Origin: Escherichia coli
Lineage (GTDB): Bacteria; Pseudomonadota; Gammaproteobacteria; Enterobacterales; Enterobacteriaceae
DNA: 64,000 bases
Assembly: GCF_011881725.1 (NCBI RefSeq)
Contig: NZ_JAATUR010000008.1
Location: 1 to 64,000 of the forward strand
Direction of reading: 5' to 3'
Shown: one piece after another, positions 11,639 to 20,858 of the stretch
How positions within the stretch are numbered: the stretch's first letter is position 1
Layout of the letters: each line of letters opens with the position of its first letter
Made by a program: the position numbers and the translations under genes
The notes under the pieces: generated by a model
Told to the model about the DNA's origin: nothing
Databases searched by the model: none
What the model saw: only the letters and a program-made list of their open reading frames with translations

Positions 11639-11692
11639 TGCTTAGGTTCGAACGCTGGCCTCAGGTTGATAGAAATATCACCTGGGGCTTTT
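11639..11692 (+). ncRNA. sokX: Sok-type antisense RNA (sokX-like)
   Basis: Plus-strand RNA complementary to the leader of the hok mRNA, expected to block its translation and trigger RNase III cleavage. A terminator hairpin is clear: GCCTCAGG at 11658-11665 pairs with CCTGGGGC at 11681-11688, with an inner TGATA/TATCA stem, followed by TTTT. A promoter fits upstream (TTGCCT, 17-nt spacer, TAACAT), so the RNA would start near 11639. Position and orientation match the sok arrangement. Exact ends are inferred. Confidence 0.7.
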
Positions 11693-11808
11693 GTCCATCT
11701 GGAACCTCGCGAATGCTTAACGCCAGACAGCCTCAAGCACCCAATGCCATTCTATTCCTGTTGATTCTCCCTGCGATGTTCACCTTTAAATGCCGGAATG
11801 CTGCTCGC

Positions 11809-11847
11809 AAAATAAAAACGCCCCCATCATTTCTGACAGAGGCGTTT
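11809..11847 (-). terminator. Intrinsic terminator of the cysJIH operon
   Basis: On the minus strand AAACGCC pairs with GGCGTTT around an imperfect inner stem, and the run TTTTTATTTT follows. It lies 18 nt past the cysH stop. Confidence 0.75.
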
Positions 11848-11864
11848 AATTTATCCGGCAATAT

Positions 11865-12599
11865 TTACCCTTCGTGTAACCCACATTCTCTTTTTAAGCC
11901 AAAGAAACGCGTTTCTTCTTCCGCCATGCCGGGTTCCCATTTACGGGTTGTATGGGTATCACCGACCGATAAATATCCTTCGTCCCATAATGGGTGATAT
12001 TTCAGGCCATGTTTTTGCAGGTACTGATAAATAGTTCGGTTATCCCAGTCGATAATCGGCAGCACTTTAAATACGCCGCGCTGAATTGCCAGCACCGGTA
12101 AATTGGCGCGGCTGCCGGATTGTTCGCGACGCAGGCCAGCAAACCAGGTTTGCGCATTCAGTTCTTTCAGCGCCCGGTTCATCGGTTCGACTTTGTTGAT
12201 GTCATTGTACTTTTCAATACCTTCAACGCCCTGCTCCCACAGTTTGCCGTAGCGGGCTTCCTGCCAGGCAGCGCTTTCGGTAGCACGGTACACTTTCAGG
12301 TTGAGCTTGAGTTTGTCCGTTAACTCGTCAATAAAGCGGTAGGTTTCCGGGAACAAATAGCCGGTATCGGTGAGGATCACTGGAATATCCGGGCGAATCT
12401 GATTCACCAGATGCAGGCTCACCGCCGCCTGAATGCCAAAGCTGGAAGAAAGCACACATTCACCGGGCAGATTTTCCAGCGCCCAGGCAACGCGGCCTTC
12501 AGCATCCAGTTTTTCCAGTTGAGCGTTGGTTTGGGCCAGGGCCAGAATGCGATCTACCTTCGGCAGCTCGTTCAGGGCGTTTAGATCGAGTTTGGACAT
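11865..12599 (-). CDS. cysH: Phosphoadenylyl-sulfate (PAPS) reductase
   Basis: Thioredoxin-dependent enzyme reducing PAPS to sulfite and PAP. The start at 12599 gives [10 protein letters not shown] and 244 residues, the family length; an upstream in-frame start would run through REP sequence and is rejected. The PP-loop-like [10 protein letters not shown] segment, [16 protein letters not shown], and the C-terminal KRECGLHEG with the catalytic Cys239 are all present. Last gene of cysJIH, separated from cysI by a BIME. Confidence 0.98.
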   Translation of the reverse strand: MSKLDLNALNELPKVDRILALAQTNAQLEKLDAEGRVAWALENLPGECVLSSSFGIQAAVSLHLVNQIRPDIPVILTDTGYLFPETYRFIDELTDKLKLNLKVYRATESAAWQEARYGKLWEQGVEGIEKYNDINKVEPMNRALKELNAQTWFAGLRREQSGSRANLPVLAIQRGVFKVLPIIDWDNRTIYQYLQKHGLKYHPLWDEGYLSVGDTHTTRKWEPGMAEEETRFFGLKRECGLHEG

Positions 12600-12620
12600 A
12601 AGTTCCTCACTGTTTGCCTT

Positions 12621-12753
12621 GCCTGATGCGACGCTTACGCGTCTTATCAGGCCTACAAAACCGCGCTGCTCCGTAGGCCGGATAAGGCGTTTACGCCACA
12701 TCCGGCAAAAGTGCCAACATGCCTGATGCGACGCTGGCGCGTCTTATCAGGCC
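12621..12753. repeat. BIME of three REP units between cysI and cysH
   Basis: Three palindromic REP units lie at about 12621-12656, 12673-12706 and 12721-12753. Their arms read GCCTGATGCGACGC...TATCAGGC and GCCGGATAAGGCG...CATCCGGC. The outer two point one way and the middle one the other. They sit inside the cysJIH operon and form strong hairpins in the mRNA, which often stabilise upstream message. Confidence 0.9.
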
Positions 12754-12772
12754 AACAAAACCGGGCTAATGG

Positions 12773-14485
12773 TTAATCCCACAAATCGCGCGCCGGATCG
12801 AGCACCGGGCGAATGATGCCCGCACGCACCGTAAAGTCGCCGAAGCCTTCACCCGCTTCTCGCTCTTTCGCCCAGCGCCCTATCAGTTCATCAAGCGACG
12901 CCAGGATTTCCGGCTCGGTGATGTTTTCTTTATACATCCGTGGGATACGTGTCCCAATGCGGTTGCCGCCGAGATGCAGGTTGTAGCGACCCGGCGCTTT
13001 ACCCACCAGCCCAACTTCCGCCAGCATCGCGCGACCACAGCCGTTCGGGCAGCCGGTTACACGCATGACGATATGCTCATCGCTGACGCCATGTTTCGCC
13101 ATTAAATTATCAATGTTGTCGATAAACGACGGCAGAAAACGTTCGGCTTCCGCCATCGCCAGCGGACAGGTCGGGAACGATACGCAAGCCATTGAGTTTT
13201 CACGCTGCGGCGTGACAGCATTCATCAACCCGCTCTCTCTGGCGATCTTCTCGATCTTCGCTTTCTCGCTTTCCGGTACACCGGCAATGATCAAATTCTG
13301 GTTCGCCGTAATGCGGAAATCACCTTTGTGGATCTTCGCGATCTCCAGCAGGCCAGTTTTCAGCGGACGCCCCGGATAATCAAGAATTCGGCCATTTTCG
13401 ATAAACAGCGTCAGGTGCCAGTTATCATCAATACCTTTAACCCAGCCAATACGATCGCCGCGTCCGGTGAACTCATACGGGCGGATCGGTTCGAACTTGA
13501 TCCCTGCGCGACGCTCCACTTCCGCTTTAAACGTCTCAACACCCACACGTTCCAGCGTGTATTTGGTTTTGGCATTTTTACGATCGGTTCGGTTACCCCA
13601 GTCACGCTGCGTCGTCACGACGGCTTCCGCCACCGCCAGCGTATGCTCCAGCGGCAGATAGCCGAACTCACTCGCCGTGCGGGCGTATGTTTTTTTGTTG
13701 CCGTGCTCGATAGACAGCCCACCACCTACCAGCAGGTTAAAGCCCACCAGTTTGCCGTTTTCTGCGATCGCCACAAAGTTCATGTCGTTAGCATGTAGAT
13801 CGATGTCGTTCTGCGGTGGGATAACAACCGTGGTTTTGAACTTACGCGGCAGATAGGTCTGGCCGAGGATCGGCTCTTCATCAGTAGTGGCGACTTTTTC
13901 CTGATCGAGCCAGATCTCCGCATAAGCACGAGTACGCGGCAGCAGATGTTCAGAGATTTTCTTCGCCCATTCGTAGGCTTCCGCGTGCAGCTGTGACTCG
14001 AACGGGTTCGAGGTGCAAAGCACGTTACGGTTCATGTCGTTGGCAGTTGCCAGCGCATCAAGACCGACCGAGTGCAGCATCTGGTGTGCCGGTTTGACGT
14101 TCTTTTTCAGAATGCCGTGGAACTGGAACGTCTGGCGGTTGGTCAGGCGGATGCTACCGTAAATAGTGTTTTCTACCGCAAATTTGTCGATCGCCTGCCA
14201 CTGTTTGGTGGTGATAACGCCACCCGGCAAGCGACAGCGGAGCATCATCGCGTGACGCGGTTCCAGCTTCTGCTCTGCACGTTCGGCGCGGATGTCGCGG
14301 TCATCCTGCTGATACATGCCGTGGAAACGGATCAACAAGAAGTTATCACCTTTAAAGCCGCCGGTCAGACCATCGTTTAAATCTTCTGCAATGGTGCCAC
14401 GCAGATAGTTGCTTTCAAGCTTCATGCGCTCGGCATCTGCCAGTTTACCTTCGACCACTAAAGGCCCTGGATGTTTTTCGCTCAT
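12773..14485 (-). CDS. cysI: Sulfite reductase hemoprotein (beta subunit)
   Basis: Siroheme and [4Fe-4S] subunit that carries out the six-electron reduction of sulfite to sulfide. It has 570 residues. The cluster cysteines lie in the [10 protein letters not shown] and [10 protein letters not shown] segments (Cys434, Cys440, Cys479 and Cys483 in the known protein of the same length). The start shares one base with the cysJ stop, so the two subunits are translated together. Confidence 0.99.
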   Translation of the reverse strand: MSEKHPGPLVVEGKLADAERMKLESNYLRGTIAEDLNDGLTGGFKGDNFLLIRFHGMYQQDDRDIRAERAEQKLEPRHAMMLRCRLPGGVITTKQWQAIDKFAVENTIYGSIRLTNRQTFQFHGILKKNVKPAHQMLHSVGLDALATANDMNRNVLCTSNPFESQLHAEAYEWAKKISEHLLPRTRAYAEIWLDQEKVATTDEEPILGQTYLPRKFKTTVVIPPQNDIDLHANDMNFVAIAENGKLVGFNLLVGGGLSIEHGNKKTYARTASEFGYLPLEHTLAVAEAVVTTQRDWGNRTDRKNAKTKYTLERVGVETFKAEVERRAGIKFEPIRPYEFTGRGDRIGWVKGIDDNWHLTLFIENGRILDYPGRPLKTGLLEIAKIHKGDFRITANQNLIIAGVPESEKAKIEKIARESGLMNAVTPQRENSMACVSFPTCPLAMAEAERFLPSFIDNIDNLMAKHGVSDEHIVMRVTGCPNGCGRAMLAEVGLVGKAPGRYNLHLGGNRIGTRIPRMYKENITEPEILASLDELIGRWAKEREAGEGFGDFTVRAGIIRPVLDPARDLWD

Positions 14486-16284
14486 TAGTAGACATCTCGC
14501 TGATAACGGCGCTCTACGCGCAGCTCACTTAAAAATTCATCCGCCGCTTCGGTGTCCATGCCACCAAATTCGGCAATCACTTCCAGAAGTGCCTGCTCAA
14601 CGTCTTTCGCCATGCGATTGGCGTCACCGCAGACATAAATGTGGGCACCGTCATTGATCCAGCGCCACAGCTCCGCGCCCTGTTCGCGCAGTTTGTCTTG
14701 TACGTAAACTTTTTCTTTTTGATCGCGCGACCAGGCAAGATCGATACGCGTCAGCACGCCCTCTTTGACGTAGCGCTGCCACTCCACCTGGTAGAGGAAA
14801 TCTTCCGTAAAGTGCGGGTTGCCAAAGAACAGCCAGTTTTTACCCGGCGCTTCGTCAGCGGCGCGCTGCTGCATAAAGGCGCGGAACGGCGCGATGCCGG
14901 TGCCTGGGCCAATCATAATCACCGGGGTTTCCGGGTTAGCGGGTAGGCGGAAATTATCGTTATGTTCGATAAATACGCGGACTTCGCCCTCTTCTTCCAC
15001 ACGATCCGCGAGGAAGCTGGAGGCACCACCGGCACGGGCGCGGCCTTCCACGTCGTAACGCACCACACCAACGGTGACGTGTACTTCGTTCTCGACTTCC
15101 GCCTGCGAGGAGGCGATGGAGTAAAGGCGCGGGGTCAGCGGGCGCAGCAGGTTAATCAGCGCTTCAGCGTCCAGCTGTGCCGGAGAGAAGCGCACCATGT
15201 CGACAATCGGCGTGGTCGCGGCGTAATGCTGTAACTTCGCTTTATCGCCCACCAGCGGCAGCAGCGTTTCGCTGCGGGTAAGCGTGGCATAGTTCTCAAC
15301 AATGTTGGCGGTGTTGACGGTCAGTTCAAAATGCCACTGTAAGGCTTCAGCCAACGGCAAGGTTTTGCCCTCAACGTTGACGGGTTCATCGCCTTTTAGC
15401 CACAACAGTTCGACAAGTTCTTTAACCAGTGCGGGATCATTCTGATACCACACACCCAGCGCATCGCCCGGCTGATAACACAGGCCAGAGTCACCTAAAT
15501 CAATTTCGATATGACGAACGTCTTTTTCAGAGTTACGTCCGGTAATTTTCTGGTTAATAGAGAGACTCGCCACCAACGGCGCTTCTTTGCTATATGGGCT
15601 GGTATGAATTTCATTTACTGCGCCAGTGGCGACGGATTGTGAAGGTGCTGCGACAGGCGCGCGGGACTTCAGAACATCGACAACGCGGGCGCGCCATTCG
15701 CTGGCGGCGGCCTGGTATTCAACATCGGCATCGACACGGTCGAGCAGGCGTTCACCGCCAAGTTCCGCCAGCTTGCTGTCAAAATCTTTCCCGGACTGGC
15801 AGAAAAATTCATAAGAGGTGTCGCCGAGACTAAACACGGCAAACGCGGTGTTTTCCAGTTTCGGCGCTTTTTTCGAGAACAGAAATTTATGCAGCGCGAC
15901 AGCTTCTTCCGGCGGTTCCCCTTCCCCTTGTGTTGAGGTCACCACGATAAGCAGTTTTTCACTGGCGATTTGTTTGAATTTATAGTCGCCCGCGTTCACC
16001 AGCTTAACGTTCAGTTTTACCGCTAATAAGTCATCGCGTAACGCTTCGGCGACCCGACGCGCATTGCCGGTTTGCGAAGCAGAGATAATAGTTATACCCG
16101 GCATTTCTGCGGCAGGCGCAGGCGTCGCAGCAAGCGCGGCAGGCTGCTGGTTGAGCACGCCCCAAAAATAGCCAGAAACCCAGGCAAGCTGTGTGGGCGT
16201 TAAATCGGTAGTGGCCGCCTGGAGGCGTGCCAGTTGCTCCGGGTTCAGCGGAAGCAAAGCGGAAGGTGGGACCTGTGTCGTCAT
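14485..16284 (-). CDS. cysJ: Sulfite reductase flavoprotein (alpha subunit)
   Basis: Passes electrons from NADPH through FAD and FMN to CysI. It has 599 residues: a flavodoxin-like FMN domain (about 64-202, with [16 protein letters not shown]), a ferredoxin-reductase FAD domain (RLYSIASS) and an NADPH domain ([14 protein letters not shown]). First gene of cysJIH; the control region is the 315-nt gap to queD. Confidence 0.99.
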   Translation of the reverse strand: MTTQVPPSALLPLNPEQLARLQAATTDLTPTQLAWVSGYFWGVLNQQPAALAATPAPAAEMPGITIISASQTGNARRVAEALRDDLLAVKLNVKLVNAGDYKFKQIASEKLLIVVTSTQGEGEPPEEAVALHKFLFSKKAPKLENTAFAVFSLGDTSYEFFCQSGKDFDSKLAELGGERLLDRVDADVEYQAAASEWRARVVDVLKSRAPVAAPSQSVATGAVNEIHTSPYSKEAPLVASLSINQKITGRNSEKDVRHIEIDLGDSGLCYQPGDALGVWYQNDPALVKELVELLWLKGDEPVNVEGKTLPLAEALQWHFELTVNTANIVENYATLTRSETLLPLVGDKAKLQHYAATTPIVDMVRFSPAQLDAEALINLLRPLTPRLYSIASSQAEVENEVHVTVGVVRYDVEGRARAGGASSFLADRVEEEGEVRVFIEHNDNFRLPANPETPVIMIGPGTGIAPFRAFMQQRAADEAPGKNWLFFGNPHFTEDFLYQVEWQRYVKEGVLTRIDLAWSRDQKEKVYVQDKLREQGAELWRWINDGAHIYVCGDANRMAKDVEQALLEVIAEFGGMDTEAADEFLSELRVERRYQRDVY

Positions 16285-16599
16285 GCGTCGTTATGTTCCA
16301 GTAAGCAAAGCTGTTTATCGGCCCTGTCAGCGCCCATAAAACAGAAGAGAAGGTAAGGTTAACGGCGCGAAGGGGATGGATTAAAGACGGGATAGCGATA
16401 ACTAATAACCAAATCGACTAACCTGTTTTAGCAATAGTCTTTAACAACAAAATAGATTTATTAACTCAATGAAAAATAAATAAATATCGACTGCAATTAA
16501 GTAAAATTGGTCATTTTGCGCAACAAACCTGTTTTTGGTAATGCGAAAAAACAGGCTTTCCGGTACTCTACGGCGGTTTTATCGTCCTGTAGAGAAATT
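16285..16599. promoter_or_regulatory. Divergent cysJ / queD intergenic region
   Basis: This is a 315-nt gap, AT-rich at 16395-16510. It should hold the CysB-dependent cysJIH promoter (minus) and the queD promoter (plus). No site could be fixed with confidence by eye, and no preQ1-riboswitch-like fold was recognised in front of queD. Confidence 0.4.
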
Positions 16600-16965
16600 A
16601 TGATGTCCACCACGTTATTTAAAGATTTCACCTTCGAAGCCGCTCACCGTCTTCCGCACGTCCCGCAGGGACATAAGTGCGGGCGCTTACACGGGCATTC
16701 TTTTATGGTGCGCCTAGAAATTACAGGGGAAGTCGATCCACATACGGGCTGGATTATCGATTTCGCTGAACTGAAAGCGGCGTTTAAACCAACTTACGAT
16801 CGCCTCGACCACTATTATCTGAATGATATACCCGGCCTGGAAAACCCGACCAGCGAAGTTTTAGCAAAATGGATTTGGGATCAAGTTAAACCGGCGGTGC
16901 CGCTGTTAAGTGCGGTGATGGTGAAAGAAACCTGCACTGCGGGCTGTATCTATCGCGGCGAATGA
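16600..16965 (+). CDS. queD: 6-carboxy-5,6,7,8-tetrahydropterin synthase QueD
   Basis: Converts dihydroneopterin triphosphate to 6-carboxytetrahydropterin, an early step to queuosine. The start at 16600 ([10 protein letters not shown]) gives 121 residues, the family length. Zinc ligands His16, His31 and His33 and catalytic Cys27 are visible in AAHRLPH and KCGRLHGHS. queE and queF, the following pathway genes, lie elsewhere in the window. Confidence 0.98.
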   Translation: MMSTTLFKDFTFEAAHRLPHVPQGHKCGRLHGHSFMVRLEITGEVDPHTGWIIDFAELKAAFKPTYDRLDHYYLNDIPGLENPTSEVLAKWIWDQVKPAVPLLSAVMVKETCTAGCIYRGE

Positions 16966-17042
16966 TAAGAGTGTGTCGGCGGTCAATTTCCCTTAAGTAA
17001 CGCCATGTTAGGGTGTTGTGCTCTGGATATCTGGGGCATGAC

Positions 17043-18314
17043 ATGGAAGACGACTGCGACATTATTATTATTGGTGCCGGTATTGCAGGCACCGCTTGCG
17101 CGTTACGCTGCGCGCGAGCGGGTTTATCCGTTTTGTTACTGGAACGCGCTGAAATTCCCGGCAGTAAAAACCTTTCCGGCGGGCGTTTATATACCCATGC
17201 GCTCACTGAACTCCTCCCTCAATCTCTGTTGACTGCGCCCCTTGAACGACGCATCACCCACGAAAGCCTTTCTTTATTAACACCAGACGGCGCAACGACA
17301 TTTTCCAGCTTACAGCCCCAAGCTGAATCCTGGAGCGTTTTACGCGCCCGCTTCGATCCGTGGCTGGTTGCTGAAGCCGAAAAAGAAGGTGTTGAGTGTA
17401 TCCCTGGCGCTACGGTAAATGCGCTGTATGAAGAAAACGGCAGAGTGTGTGGCGCTATCTGTGGTGACGATATTCTCCGCGCTCGTTATGTCGTTCTGGC
17501 GGAAGGAGCCAATAGCATCCTTGCGGAACGACACGGATTAGTTACCCGCCCTGCTGGCGAATCTATAGCGTTAGGTATCAAAGAAGTGCTGGCGCTGGAG
17601 ACATCCGTTATTGAAGAGCGTTTCCATCTGGAAAGCAACGAAGGTGCGGCAATGCTGTTCAGTGGCGGAATCTGTGATGACTTACCCGGCGGCGTATTTC
17701 TTTATACCAATCAACAAACTCTTTCTTTGGGAATTGTTTGCCCGCTCTCTTCCCTCGTGCAAAGTCGTGTCCCGGCGAGCGAACTGCTGGCCCGCGTTAA
17801 AACACATCCGGCAGTGCGTCCGCTAATCAAAAACACGGAAACGCTGGAGTATGGCGCGCATCTGGTGCCGGAAGGTGGCCTGCACAGTATGCCAGTGCAA
17901 TATGCCGGAAACGGTTGGCTGCTGGTGGGCGATACATTACGCAGTTGTGTTAATACCGGGATTTCCGTGCGCGGCATGGATATGGCGCTGACTGGCGCGC
18001 AGGCAGCGGCACAAACATTGATTAGCGCCTGCCAGCACCGCGAACCGCAAAATCTGTTTCCGCTTTATCATCACAACGTAGAACGCAGCCTGCTGTGGGA
18101 TGTTCTACAGCGTTATCAGCATGTTCCGGCGCTTTTACAACGTCCAGGCTGGTATAGGGCGTGGCCTGCGTTAATGCAGGATATTTCTCGTGATTTATGG
18201 GATCAGGGGAATAAACCAGTTCCGCCGCTGCGCCAGTTATTCTGGCGTCATTTACGTCGTCATGGCCTGTGGCATCTGGCAGGCGATGTTATCAGGAGTA
18301 TCCGATGTCTGTAG
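17043..18314 (+). CDS. ygcN: FixC-type FAD-dependent oxidoreductase YgcN
   Basis: Member of the electron-transfer-flavoprotein:quinone oxidoreductase (FixC) family, 423 residues. The N-terminal Rossmann motif GAGIAG is at 11-16, and a second FAD contact lies near VGDTLRSCVNTGISVRGMDMAL. The start at 17043 matches the family; an upstream ATG at 17013 is unsupported. It overlaps ygcO by 10 nt. With ygcO and the ETF pair ygcQR it forms a plausible route from a substrate dehydrogenase to the quinone pool. Substrate unknown. Confidence 0.93.
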   Translation: MEDDCDIIIIGAGIAGTACALRCARAGLSVLLLERAEIPGSKNLSGGRLYTHALTELLPQSLLTAPLERRITHESLSLLTPDGATTFSSLQPQAESWSVLRARFDPWLVAEAEKEGVECIPGATVNALYEENGRVCGAICGDDILRARYVVLAEGANSILAERHGLVTRPAGESIALGIKEVLALETSVIEERFHLESNEGAAMLFSGGICDDLPGGVFLYTNQQTLSLGIVCPLSSLVQSRVPASELLARVKTHPAVRPLIKNTETLEYGAHLVPEGGLHSMPVQYAGNGWLLVGDTLRSCVNTGISVRGMDMALTGAQAAAQTLISACQHREPQNLFPLYHHNVERSLLWDVLQRYQHVPALLQRPGWYRAWPALMQDISRDLWDQGNKPVPPLRQLFWRHLRRHGLWHLAGDVIRSIRCL

Positions 18315-18565
18315 CCCGTAATCTCTGGCGCGCTGCTGATGCGCCGCATATTGTTCCCGCTAAATACGTTGAGCGCCAGACGGCAGAAAGGTTGATTAAC
18401 GCCTGTCCGGCAGGGCTTTTTGCGTTCACGCCGGAAGGAAATTTGCGCGTTGATTATCGCGGCTGCCTGGAGTGCGGCACCTGCCGTTTACTGTGCGACG
18501 AAAAAACACTATACCAATGGCGCTATCCGCCTTCCGGATTCGGCATCACTCACCGCTTTGGATAA
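18305..18565 (+). CDS. ygcO: Ferredoxin-like protein YgcO (FixX family)
   Basis: Small iron-sulfur protein, 86 residues from the ATG at 18305. Cysteines sit in NACPAG and in CLECGTCRLLCDE, a CX2CX2CX3C array typical of a [4Fe-4S] FixX-type ferredoxin. The start lies inside ygcN, so the two are translationally coupled and probably make one oxidoreductase complex. Function is inferred from FixCX homology only. Confidence 0.92.
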   Translation: MSVARNLWRAADAPHIVPAKYVERQTAERLINACPAGLFAFTPEGNLRVDYRGCLECGTCRLLCDEKTLYQWRYPPSGFGITHRFG

Positions 18566-18581
18566 ATAATAAGGATAATTT

Positions 18582-19157
18582 ATGCCCCTCTTACACCTGC
18601 TCCGCCAGAACCCGGTGATTGCTGCCGTTAAAGATAATGCCAGCCTGCAACTGGCAATTGACTCTGAATGCCAGTTTATTTCCGTGTTGTACGGCAATAT
18701 CTGTACCATCAGTCATATTGTTAAAAAGATTAAGAATGCCGGGAAATATGCCTTTATTCATGTTGATTTGCTGGAAGGCGCATCGAACAAAGAAGTGGTG
18801 ATTCAGTTTCTGAAACTGGTGACCGAAGCGGACGGCATTATCAGCACTAAAGCATCGATGCTGAAAGCGGCAAGAGCCGAAGGTTTTTTCTGTATTCATC
18901 GCCTGTTTATTGTCGATTCGATTTCGTTTCACAACATTGATAAGCAGGTTGCGCAATCGAACCCGGATTGTATTGAGATCCTGCCAGGCTGTATGCCAAA
19001 AGTGCTGGGCTGGGTGACAGAGAAAATCCGCCAGCCGCTGATTGCTGGCGGGCTGGTGTGCGATGAAGAAGATGCGCGTAATGCGATTAATGCGGGTGTT
19101 GTGGCGCTTTCCACCACAAATACCGGGGTCTGGACGTTAGCGAAAAAATTGCTGTGA
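18582..19157 (+). CDS. ygcP: GlpP-like antiterminator YgcP
   Basis: 191-residue protein of the GlpP family, whose Bacillus member binds a leader RNA to prevent transcription termination when glycerol 3-phosphate is present. Family features include NPVIAAVKDNASL at the N-terminus, PDCIEILPGCMPK and a TIM-barrel-like GGLVCDEEDARNAI. It lies 16 nt after ygcO. The two leaders at 24601-24665 and 24809-24870 in the same locus have the terminator and antiterminator shape such a protein would act on. This link is my inference. Confidence 0.9.
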   Translation: MPLLHLLRQNPVIAAVKDNASLQLAIDSECQFISVLYGNICTISHIVKKIKNAGKYAFIHVDLLEGASNKEVVIQFLKLVTEADGIISTKASMLKAARAEGFFCIHRLFIVDSISFHNIDKQVAQSNPDCIEILPGCMPKVLGWVTEKIRQPLIAGGLVCDEEDARNAINAGVVALSTTNTGVWTLAKKLL

Positions 19158-19190
19158 CGAGATAACCGTAACGAATTGAATTTGTGTGAT

Positions 19191-19220
19191 TTGTAGGCCG
19201 CACGCCGCATCCGGCAGTAC
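19191..19220. repeat. Single REP unit between ygcP and ygcQ
   Basis: GTAGGCCG...CGCATCCGGCAGTA is a partial REP palindrome in the gap between the convergent ygcP and ygcQ ends. Confidence 0.7.
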
Positions 19221-19221
19221 G

Positions 19222-20082
19222 TTATTGGCAATCTGCGTGAATGTTTGTCACCAGTGCCTCCAGCACCGCTTTCCAGTCATCTACCACGCCAACATCAGCC
19301 TGTGAAAAAACCGCCGCGCTGGCGTCATGATTAACCGCCACCACAAACTTGCTATTACGTACACCCGCCATTAACGCTGCCGCGCCGGATGCGCCAACAA
19401 CAATACAAACATCAGGAGCCAGCAGATGTCCGGATATGCCAATGACTTTTTCGGCATCAAGGCCTCCGTTCATCACTCGCGCCCGACTGTAGCCCACTTC
19501 TGCGCCCAGCTTTTCAGCCAGCATCGCGATTTCCTGGCTATCTGCCTCTCCGCCCTGCCCCACCACCAGCACCCGTCTGGCCTCGGTTAATGGGTCTCGG
19601 GTAACATTTTTCAGGTCCTCAATACTAATCAGCCAGTCAGGAAGCGCGCCGGGGACAATGTTCAGTTGCTGCAGACCAGAGGGCAACGTGGCGTTTTTTT
19701 CCGTGCCGACCTGACGAGCCAGCGAAAGGCATAGCGGGCGTTTTTCTGTTTGCAACGTTGCCGTTAGCGCATTCCCCCAGTGAGATTTGCGTACACTTGC
19801 GGTTGATATATCCAGGGAAATCACCTGACAGATACTGGCTCCATGTAAACGCCAGGCCAGGCGGGTCGCCAGTTCATCGCCAAACGCTCCCGAAGGAAAG
19901 AGGACAACCTCCGCAGGCGTTCGTTGCCACTGTTCTACCAGCGCATCCAGCACCTGTTCCGCAACAATCGGCTGTGGTTCTATTTGCCAGTACGCCAGTG
20001 TAGCACCGCTGAAATCCTGCGCCGCCAGCCAGTTCGCCATTGCGGCATAGTCCTGATTTATCGTCACTATTATGATATTCAT
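19222..20082 (-). CDS. ygcQ: Electron transfer flavoprotein alpha-like subunit YgcQ
   Basis: 286 residues from the ATG at 20082 (MNIIIVTINQ). The C-terminal half has the ETF-alpha FAD-binding features: VVGQGGEA, GYSRARVMNGG, VIGISGHLLAPDVCIVVGASGAAALMAG in pieces, and FVVAVNHDASAAVF. It pairs with YgcR (4-nt overlap). The pair should accept electrons from a dehydrogenase and pass them to YgcN. Native partner unknown. Confidence 0.92.
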   Translation of the reverse strand: MNIIIVTINQDYAAMANWLAAQDFSGATLAYWQIEPQPIVAEQVLDALVEQWQRTPAEVVLFPSGAFGDELATRLAWRLHGASICQVISLDISTASVRKSHWGNALTATLQTEKRPLCLSLARQVGTEKNATLPSGLQQLNIVPGALPDWLISIEDLKNVTRDPLTEARRVLVVGQGGEADSQEIAMLAEKLGAEVGYSRARVMNGGLDAEKVIGISGHLLAPDVCIVVGASGAAALMAGVRNSKFVVAVNHDASAAVFSQADVGVVDDWKAVLEALVTNIHADCQ

Positions 20083-20858
20083 GGCTGCATCCTCTGGCAC
20101 AAATAATCACGCCACAGTTTTTGCGCTTTTTCTTCTACCGTTTGCCCATCAATCAGCGTTGCGCCGCGTCGTTGTTCCGGCCTTTCCAGTTGCAGGCACT
20201 GTATCGCTGGCAATTCGGCGACAAGAGCTTCGCGGGGAATCTCCGCTTTCCCTGCCGCCATACGCTGACGCATTCCCGGAACGGGCAAGGCCACCTCGCC
20301 ACACTGACGTACGGCAATCACCACAGGCAAGCGGACACGGCAACAACGCAACCCGTTTTCAGTACGCTGTTCGAAGGTGATAAATGACGCGTCGAGTTTA
20401 AAACCCTCCACCTGGGTGAAGCAGGGCCAGCCCAGCATTTCCGCCAGCAAAAAAGGCGTTTGTCCATTCTGCCCTTCGCTGCTTTGACTGCCGGTAATAA
20501 TCAAATCCAGCGGATTCAGACGCTGCCATTCGGCAATATGGCGAGCGACAAATTCTGGGGCAAAGCGCAGATCTGCCGCTGTCTCCAGCAACAGCGCCTG
20601 ATCAAACCCGAGAGCTGTGAGATAGCGTAGCCAGTGCAACGCCCGTTCATCGCCCATGCTCAACGCGGTTAATGTCATCGGCGGGCCATTTTTTCTCTGC
20701 GCCAGCAAAATTGCGGCGGCGGCCTGTTCATCAACACCGAGTAAACTTCGCAACAGCGAAACATCCGGTCCAGCGCACCCCTGTGCCGCCGCATGCCACT
20801 CTTTTTCCGCCAGCATCCCGGCATCCGGTTCGGCTTTAAATGCTAACAGAATGTTCAT
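20079..20858 (-). CDS. ygcR: Electron transfer flavoprotein beta-like subunit YgcR
   Basis: 259 residues from the ATG at 20858 (MNILLAFKAEPDAG). The ETF-beta pattern is present, with LTALSMGDERALHWLR and DLIITGSQSSEGQNGQTPFLLAEMLG in pieces. It overlaps ygcQ by 4 nt and ygcS by 23 nt, so ygcS-ygcR-ygcQ are one transcript. Confidence 0.92.
   Translation of the reverse strand: MNILLAFKAEPDAGMLAEKEWHAAAQGCAGPDVSLLRSLLGVDEQAAAAILLAQRKNGPPMTLTALSMGDERALHWLRYLTALGFDQALLLETAADLRFAPEFVARHIAEWQRLNPLDLIITGSQSSEGQNGQTPFLLAEMLGWPCFTQVEGFKLDASFITFEQRTENGLRCCRVRLPVVIAVRQCGEVALPVPGMRQRMAAGKAEIPREALVAELPAIQCLQLERPEQRRGATLIDGQTVEEKAQKLWRDYLCQRMQP

Noticed and set aside
16285..16599. Possible preQ1 riboswitch before queD
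   Set aside because: No pseudoknot-type preQ1 fold or conserved loop was found by eye; the same holds upstream of queE and queF.
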